Shown here: positions 35,156 to 38,832 of the stretch, piece after piece
How the letters are laid out: each line of letters begins with the position of its first letter
Position numbering within the stretch: position 1 is the first letter of the stretch
NCBI GenBank assembly: GCA_937942165.1
Contig: CALDFW010000150.1
Coordinates: 1 to 38,832, forward strand
Length of the DNA stretch: 38,832 nt
Direction: 5' to 3'
DNA from: an uncultured bacterium
Lineage (GTDB): Bacteria; Latescibacterota; UBA2968; UBA8231
Program-made: the position numbers and the translations under genes
Notes under the pieces: model-generated
Told to the model about the DNA's origin: nothing
The model's database searches: none
Seen by the model: only the letters and a program-made list of their open reading frames with translations

Positions 35156-37233
35156 TGGCAGCATCTCTACTTATGAAAAGCAGTGCGTTCTTATATGTGC
35201 TCTATGCACTCATATGGGTCGTTTCGACCGGCGTTGCTTCTGCGGTGACAGTAGAGGTCGCGCACGTCGGGGCGCCGAGCGACAGCGCCGCCGTGGTGCC
35301 GATTAGCCTAGCGGGTGCTGGGGGCGAGTCAATCGTGGCCGTTGAAGTTACCGTGACGTACGATCCAACCGTCGCCCAGTTCGACAGCCTGAGCTCGGTC
35401 GGGTGTCTGTTGGAAATCTGGGCCTCTGCGCCCAACAGCATTTTGCTATCAACGATTGTTCCTGGGCCCGTTTTGGATACGCTCAAGGTGGCCGGTGCTA
35501 CGGGTGATAATCCGCTGTTGGCCGACGGCACCTTACTCAACTTGCACTTTACCATGAATGCGTTCTACACGCCGACTACCCGCCCTCTGGCACTTGAGTA
35601 TGCGCTGGTTAATGCAGGGTCACCTCCCACGACGGCCGTCGATGGTTCGCTCCGAGTGACGGGCATAGACGGCACAATTGAGGTGAGTCCCCAGTGGGTT
35701 GGTAGCGATATGCCCGTGTCGGCAACGGTCTCGGACCCCGAAGCCAATCGCGATAGCACCTTGGCTGATAGCCTGTCCATAACGGTGCAAAACGGTGCGG
35801 ACTTCGAGGCGATCTCAGCGTTGGAAACGGGAAATGCAAGCGGCCTTTTCGAAGCTACAATAGACGTCGCCTTTGATACGACGACCACCGCCGGCGACGG
35901 TATTGTACAGGCCCAGCCCGGCGACTCGCTGGCTTTTTGCTTTGACGATTCGCTCGACTCAAATGGCGATACTGTTCCACGCTGTGCAACGGTCCTCATT
36001 ATATCCGGCACGCCGGGCACCGTTGAGTTGACTAACGCGGCGCAGCCGGCAGATACGCTGCGCGTGAAGCTGCAAGACCCAGACCTAAATACGAATCCGA
36101 GCCAGCCCGACAGTATCCGCATCTCGCTGTCCAACTCGACTACGGGAGAAACGGAGACGGTCTTGCTCAACGAGACGGGCGACAGCACCGACGTTTTTAT
36201 CGGTCGCGCCTTTACTGCCTTGGGGACGGGCGTGGGCACGGTGGGCGATACCGTGCTCAATATGCAGCGCGGCGATCTGATCTTGGCAGACTATCTCGAT
36301 CTGGCTGCGGGTGTGGGCGTCGCCGTGCCTATGATCGATACGTGTCAGGTGCTCGATCCGTGGGGTGACGCCAGCGGTAACGGACAGCTACGCGGTTTTG
36401 ACGCGGCGGAAATACTGGCTCACGTGGTGGGCAGCGCCCCGTTGAGCGGTCTCGATTCCCTCAGCGCCAACCTCGACGAACTCGCGCCCTACGGAGCGAT
36501 TACGTCGTTTGATGCGAGTCTAGTGCTGCAAAAGCGCGTGGGGTTGATCAACGTATTTCCCGTGCAGCTGAAGACCTCGGCCAACCATCCACAGCCCGAA
36601 AGCAGCACGGCCCCCAAGCGCGTCGCCGTCGAACGGATGGTCGACGTGGTGCGTCAAGGGGATCACTGGGTGCTGCGCATGGACCAGCGCGATGGCATCG
36701 TCGCCGGCCAACTTTTCATAGAGAACTTTAACGGGCGCATCGTCGCGGCCGACGATTTAGGCGATTATTTAGTCGTCTGGCGTCGCGATGACAAGGGGCT
36801 GCACGTGGCGCTGGCCGGCGCGCAGCCGCTGGCCGGTTCGGGTCCGCTGCTCCATCTGCACGGATCAGACGCACCGCCGAAGGTGCGGGCAGTGCGCTTT
36901 AACGACGGCCGTATCTTGGGGCAGCTGCGATCGGATTTCTCCGCGTCCCGTCCCGCGTCGTTCCGCCTCTTGTCCAACGTGCCCAACCCGTTTAATCCGG
37001 AGACGCTGCTCCGCTACGAACTGCCCGGTTGGACGCACGTGCGCCTGACGGTATTTAATGCGCTGGGTCAGCACGTGCGCACGCTGGTAGATCAGCCTCA
37101 GGCGGCTGGCAGCTACGCCGTGCGCTGGAACGGTCGCGACGCGCGTGGGGTTGGCGTGGCGGGGGGCATTTATTTTTATCGCTTAGAAGCCGGTCAACGG
37201 ACCGCTGTTCGCAAGATGGTTTTACTACAATAA
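35155..37233 (+). CDS. Exported protein: cohesin-like, two Ig-like repeats, dockerin-like, degenerate cohesin-like, sorting tail
   Basis: A 692-residue protein with the same plan as the 1296-residue one. Signal peptide about 1-30 (AFLYVLYALIWVVSTGVASA); cohesin-like domain 31-168 (VEVTVTYDPTVAQF). Two repeats of the shared type (171-286, 287-395; DPDLNTNPSQPDS, TGETETVLLNETG) are followed by a dockerin-like region (400-470; GDASGNGQLRGFDAAEIL, ITSFDASLVLQKRVGLINVFPVQ) and a degraded cohesin-like stretch (488-595). The sorting tail is 600-692 (VPNPFNPETLLRYELP). The motif LINVFPVQ also occurs at the same place in the 1296-residue protein. ATG 35155 shares a base with the upstream stop; the frame is open 60 bases upstream, but the signal peptide favours this start (or ATG 35173). 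Confidence 0.9.
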   Translation: MAASLLMKSSAFLYVLYALIWVVSTGVASAVTVEVAHVGAPSDSAAVVPISLAGAGGESIVAVEVTVTYDPTVAQFDSLSSVGCLLEIWASAPNSILLSTIVPGPVLDTLKVAGATGDNPLLADGTLLNLHFTMNAFYTPTTRPLALEYALVNAGSPPTTAVDGSLRVTGIDGTIEVSPQWVGSDMPVSATVSDPEANRDSTLADSLSITVQNGADFEAISALETGNASGLFEATIDVAFDTTTTAGDGIVQAQPGDSLAFCFDDSLDSNGDTVPRCATVLIISGTPGTVELTNAAQPADTLRVKLQDPDLNTNPSQPDSIRISLSNSTTGETETVLLNETGDSTDVFIGRAFTALGTGVGTVGDTVLNMQRGDLILADYLDLAAGVGVAVPMIDTCQVLDPWGDASGNGQLRGFDAAEILAHVVGSAPLSGLDSLSANLDELAPYGAITSFDASLVLQKRVGLINVFPVQLKTSANHPQPESSTAPKRVAVERMVDVVRQGDHWVLRMDQRDGIVAGQLFIENFNGRIVAADDLGDYLVVWRRDDKGLHVALAGAQPLAGSGPLLHLHGSDAPPKVRAVRFNDGRILGQLRSDFSASRPASFRLLSNVPNPFNPETLLRYELPGWTHVRLTVFNALGQHVRTLVDQPQAAGSYAVRWNGRDARGVGVAGGIYFYRLEAGQRTAVRKMVLLQ

Positions 37234-37237
37234 GCAT

Positions 37238-38832
37238 ATGGTGAGATACGCTACAAAAGGGGGCGCAGCAAGCGTCCGTCGGTTTCGAGCCACTTGGCTG
37301 GGCACCCTCGTGTCTTTCCTCCTGTGCGTGGGGGCTGTGGCGCAGGAAACGGTCGACCTGGCCCAGGGGCAGGAAGACGTGCGCATTACGGGGGCCGCCC
37401 AGGGAGACCGCGCGGGGACGGCCGTAGCCAGCGGGGACCTCAACGGCGACGGCTTTGACGATTTGATTATTGGGGCACCGAATGTTGACCCGGGTAATCG
37501 CGCAGTAGCAGGTGCCGTGTATGTGCTGTTTGGACAGGTGACACCCTCTGCGCAGACGAGTCTTTCCACTACGTATGATTTAGTCATCTACGGTGAGTCC
37601 AGCGGAGACCGGCTAGGATCATCTCTAACCAGTGCCGACGTTAACGGGGATGGCTACGATGATTTAGTGCTGGGTGCGCCGTCCGCTTCGCATGGGGGAA
37701 TCGGTGATGCTGGCAAGACCTACGTAATCTACGGCGGGCCGAGTCTGCCAGCGTCCATAGACCTGAGTCAGGGCACGGGGGACGTTGCCCTGCAGATATG
37801 GGGTGGCGGGATTAGCCACTTCCTCGGTGAGGCCATAGACCACGGTGACTTTAACGGGGACGGCTACGAAGACCTAGCCGTCAGTGCCATAGGTGCTAGT
37901 TTGGGCGCACGCGTCCGCTGCGGTATAACATATATCGTGCTTGGAGAAGGCGGCGCGTTCTCCGATACGCTCATTGATCTGAGCAGTGGCGATTCTACAA
38001 ATGTGATGATTGCGGGTAAAGTTGATAACGTGAACAGCGGTAATGCGATCGCCAGCGGCGATATAGACGCTGATGGCTACGACGATATCATGGTTGCATC
38101 CGTCAGCGCCGCGACCAACGGCACCGGCTCGGGTGAGGTCTATGTGAAATACGGTAGTTCGGCGCTGCCCGCAGTGGTCGACCTGCTGACGGATGCCGAT
38201 TTGACCGTTATCGGCGAGGCCGGATCCTACCTAGGCTATGGGGTGGGCAGCGGCGATATCGACCGCGACGGCTATGGGGATCTAGTGGTTGGAGCGCCCG
38301 GTGCTTCGGGGTTTAACGGGCAGACCTACGTCCTCTTCGGTAAAGACCGGAGCCTTCTGCCGGCGCAGGTTGATTTGTCTGTGGATACAGCCGATATGAC
38401 GATTGACGGTGAGGCTGTCTCTCTGTCTGGGCTCTCGCTGGCCGTGGCCAATCTCAACGGGGACGGCTTTGACGATATCCTCACCTCAGGCTCTGGCGCT
38501 TCGGCGCCGGCCGGTGCCAGCGCTGGCGTAGTATACGCTCTGCTCGGCGACCAGAAAGAGGCGCTTAGCGCAGCCATTGATCTGGCCATAACCAATGCCG
38601 ATGTAGAGGTGTTTGGCGCGGCTTCAGGAGATCAGATAGGTGTGCCCGTGGTTGCAGGCGACCTCAACGGCGACGGGATAGAAGACATGATCATAGGCTC
38701 TATCTATCCCGACAACTTTACTGGGTGCGTATACGTCGTGTGGGGAGAACCTCCCTATCTGGAAGTGTCCGTGCAGACGGGTTCGGCCACCTACTACCAG
38801 CCGCTGAACCTGTCCGTGACCATCGACTCTAC
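37238..38832 (+). CDS. Exported FG-GAP (integrin-alpha-like) beta-propeller protein, 3' end beyond window
   Basis: The frame stays open from ATG 37238 to the window edge (531 codons). After a signal peptide with a long basic start (to about residue 34, ...FLLCVGAVAQ), seven FG-GAP units are visible by their calcium loops: GDLNGDGFDD, ADVNGDGYDD, GDFNGDGYED, GDIDADGYDD, GDIDRDGYGD, ANLNGDGFDD and GDLNGDGIED. Seven units make a complete integrin-type propeller. A new strand-rich domain begins near the edge (YLEVSVQTGSATYYQPLNLSV). It follows the 692-residue protein by 4 bases, so it belongs to the same operon. The missing end may carry the sorting tail seen in its neighbours. FG-GAP propellers usually bind proteins or glycans. 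Confidence 0.9.
   Translation, partial: MVRYATKGGAASVRRFRATWLGTLVSFLLCVGAVAQETVDLAQGQEDVRITGAAQGDRAGTAVASGDLNGDGFDDLIIGAPNVDPGNRAVAGAVYVLFGQVTPSAQTSLSTTYDLVIYGESSGDRLGSSLTSADVNGDGYDDLVLGAPSASHGGIGDAGKTYVIYGGPSLPASIDLSQGTGDVALQIWGGGISHFLGEAIDHGDFNGDGYEDLAVSAIGASLGARVRCGITYIVLGEGGAFSDTLIDLSSGDSTNVMIAGKVDNVNSGNAIASGDIDADGYDDIMVASVSAATNGTGSGEVYVKYGSSALPAVVDLLTDADLTVIGEAGSYLGYGVGSGDIDRDGYGDLVVGAPGASGFNGQTYVLFGKDRSLLPAQVDLSVDTADMTIDGEAVSLSGLSLAVANLNGDGFDDILTSGSGASAPAGASAGVVYALLGDQKEALSAAIDLAITNADVEVFGAASGDQIGVPVVAGDLNGDGIEDMIIGSIYPDNFTGCVYVVWGEPPYLEVSVQTGSATYYQPLNLSVTIDS

Noticed and set aside
35565-36260. Minus-strand Ser/Val-rich frame of 231 codons opposite the 692-residue protein gene
   Set aside because: Low-complexity shadow of the repeat region, with no start signal.
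25722-37233. A true cellulosome
   Set aside because: No dockerin-bearing glycosidase is present; the cohesin-like and dockerin-like modules are on the same non-enzymatic proteins.

Overview
The window looks like a chromosome fragment from an uncultured, moderately GC-rich Gram-negative bacterium of the FCB type. A Latescibacterota-like lineage is my best guess. The reasons are paired mandelate-racemase/enolase-like enzymes and phytanoyl-CoA-dioxygenase-like oxygenases, together with very large exported proteins that carry cohesin-like, dockerin-like and FlgD-like C-terminal sorting domains (PNPFNPxTxxRYxLP ... G(I/V/L)YFYRLEAG ... KMxLLR). This is inferred from protein families only; there is no rRNA or other marker gene here. 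I saw no tRNA, rRNA, CRISPR array, insertion sequence or phage gene, and no gene-free stretch longer than about 250 bases.

Layout. (1) 1-5865, sugar/acid catabolism: a PhyH-type oxygenase and an enolase-superfamily enzyme on the minus strand, diverging from a second enolase-superfamily protein and a GH20 hexosaminidase. A second PhyH-type protein with an altered iron site and a gamma-glutamylcyclotransferase-like protein converge on these. (2) 5976-8121: a translationally coupled trio on the minus strand, two flavin split-barrel proteins and a GAF-adenylate cyclase. (3) 8219-10201: a metallophosphoesterase fused to a TIM-barrel-like domain. (4) 10376-15930: a plus-strand run of sugar nucleotidyltransferase, GHMP sugar kinase, degenerate GGDEF protein, AGE-type epimerase, UDP-glucuronate decarboxylase and a small lipoprotein, suggesting sugar activation for surface glycans. 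(5) 15931-20217: an HsdR-N-like nuclease-fold protein and two tandem exported glucose/sorbosone-dehydrogenase-like propellers. (6) 20357-23763: Smr protein, PHP-like hydrolase, shikimate-kinase-like protein without a P-loop lysine, an unknown protein and YceH. (7) 23769-25487: two tandem receiver-AraC response regulators. (8) 25722-38832: a cluster of four very large exported proteins, the most striking part of the window.

How it fits together. The plus-strand sugar genes could make nucleotide sugars, while the hexosaminidase, enolase-like enzymes and oxygenases could process scavenged carbohydrate or small organics. The four giant proteins look like cell-surface or extracellular scaffolds. 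Three of them combine cohesin-like modules, a dockerin-like module and a sorting tail on the same chain, so they may bind each other. The two response regulators lie directly upstream and diverge from this cluster, which makes regulation of it a reasonable but untested idea. The strongest candidates for something undescribed are the cohesin/dockerin surface cluster (25722-37233+) and the split-barrel/adenylate-cyclase operon (5976-8121).
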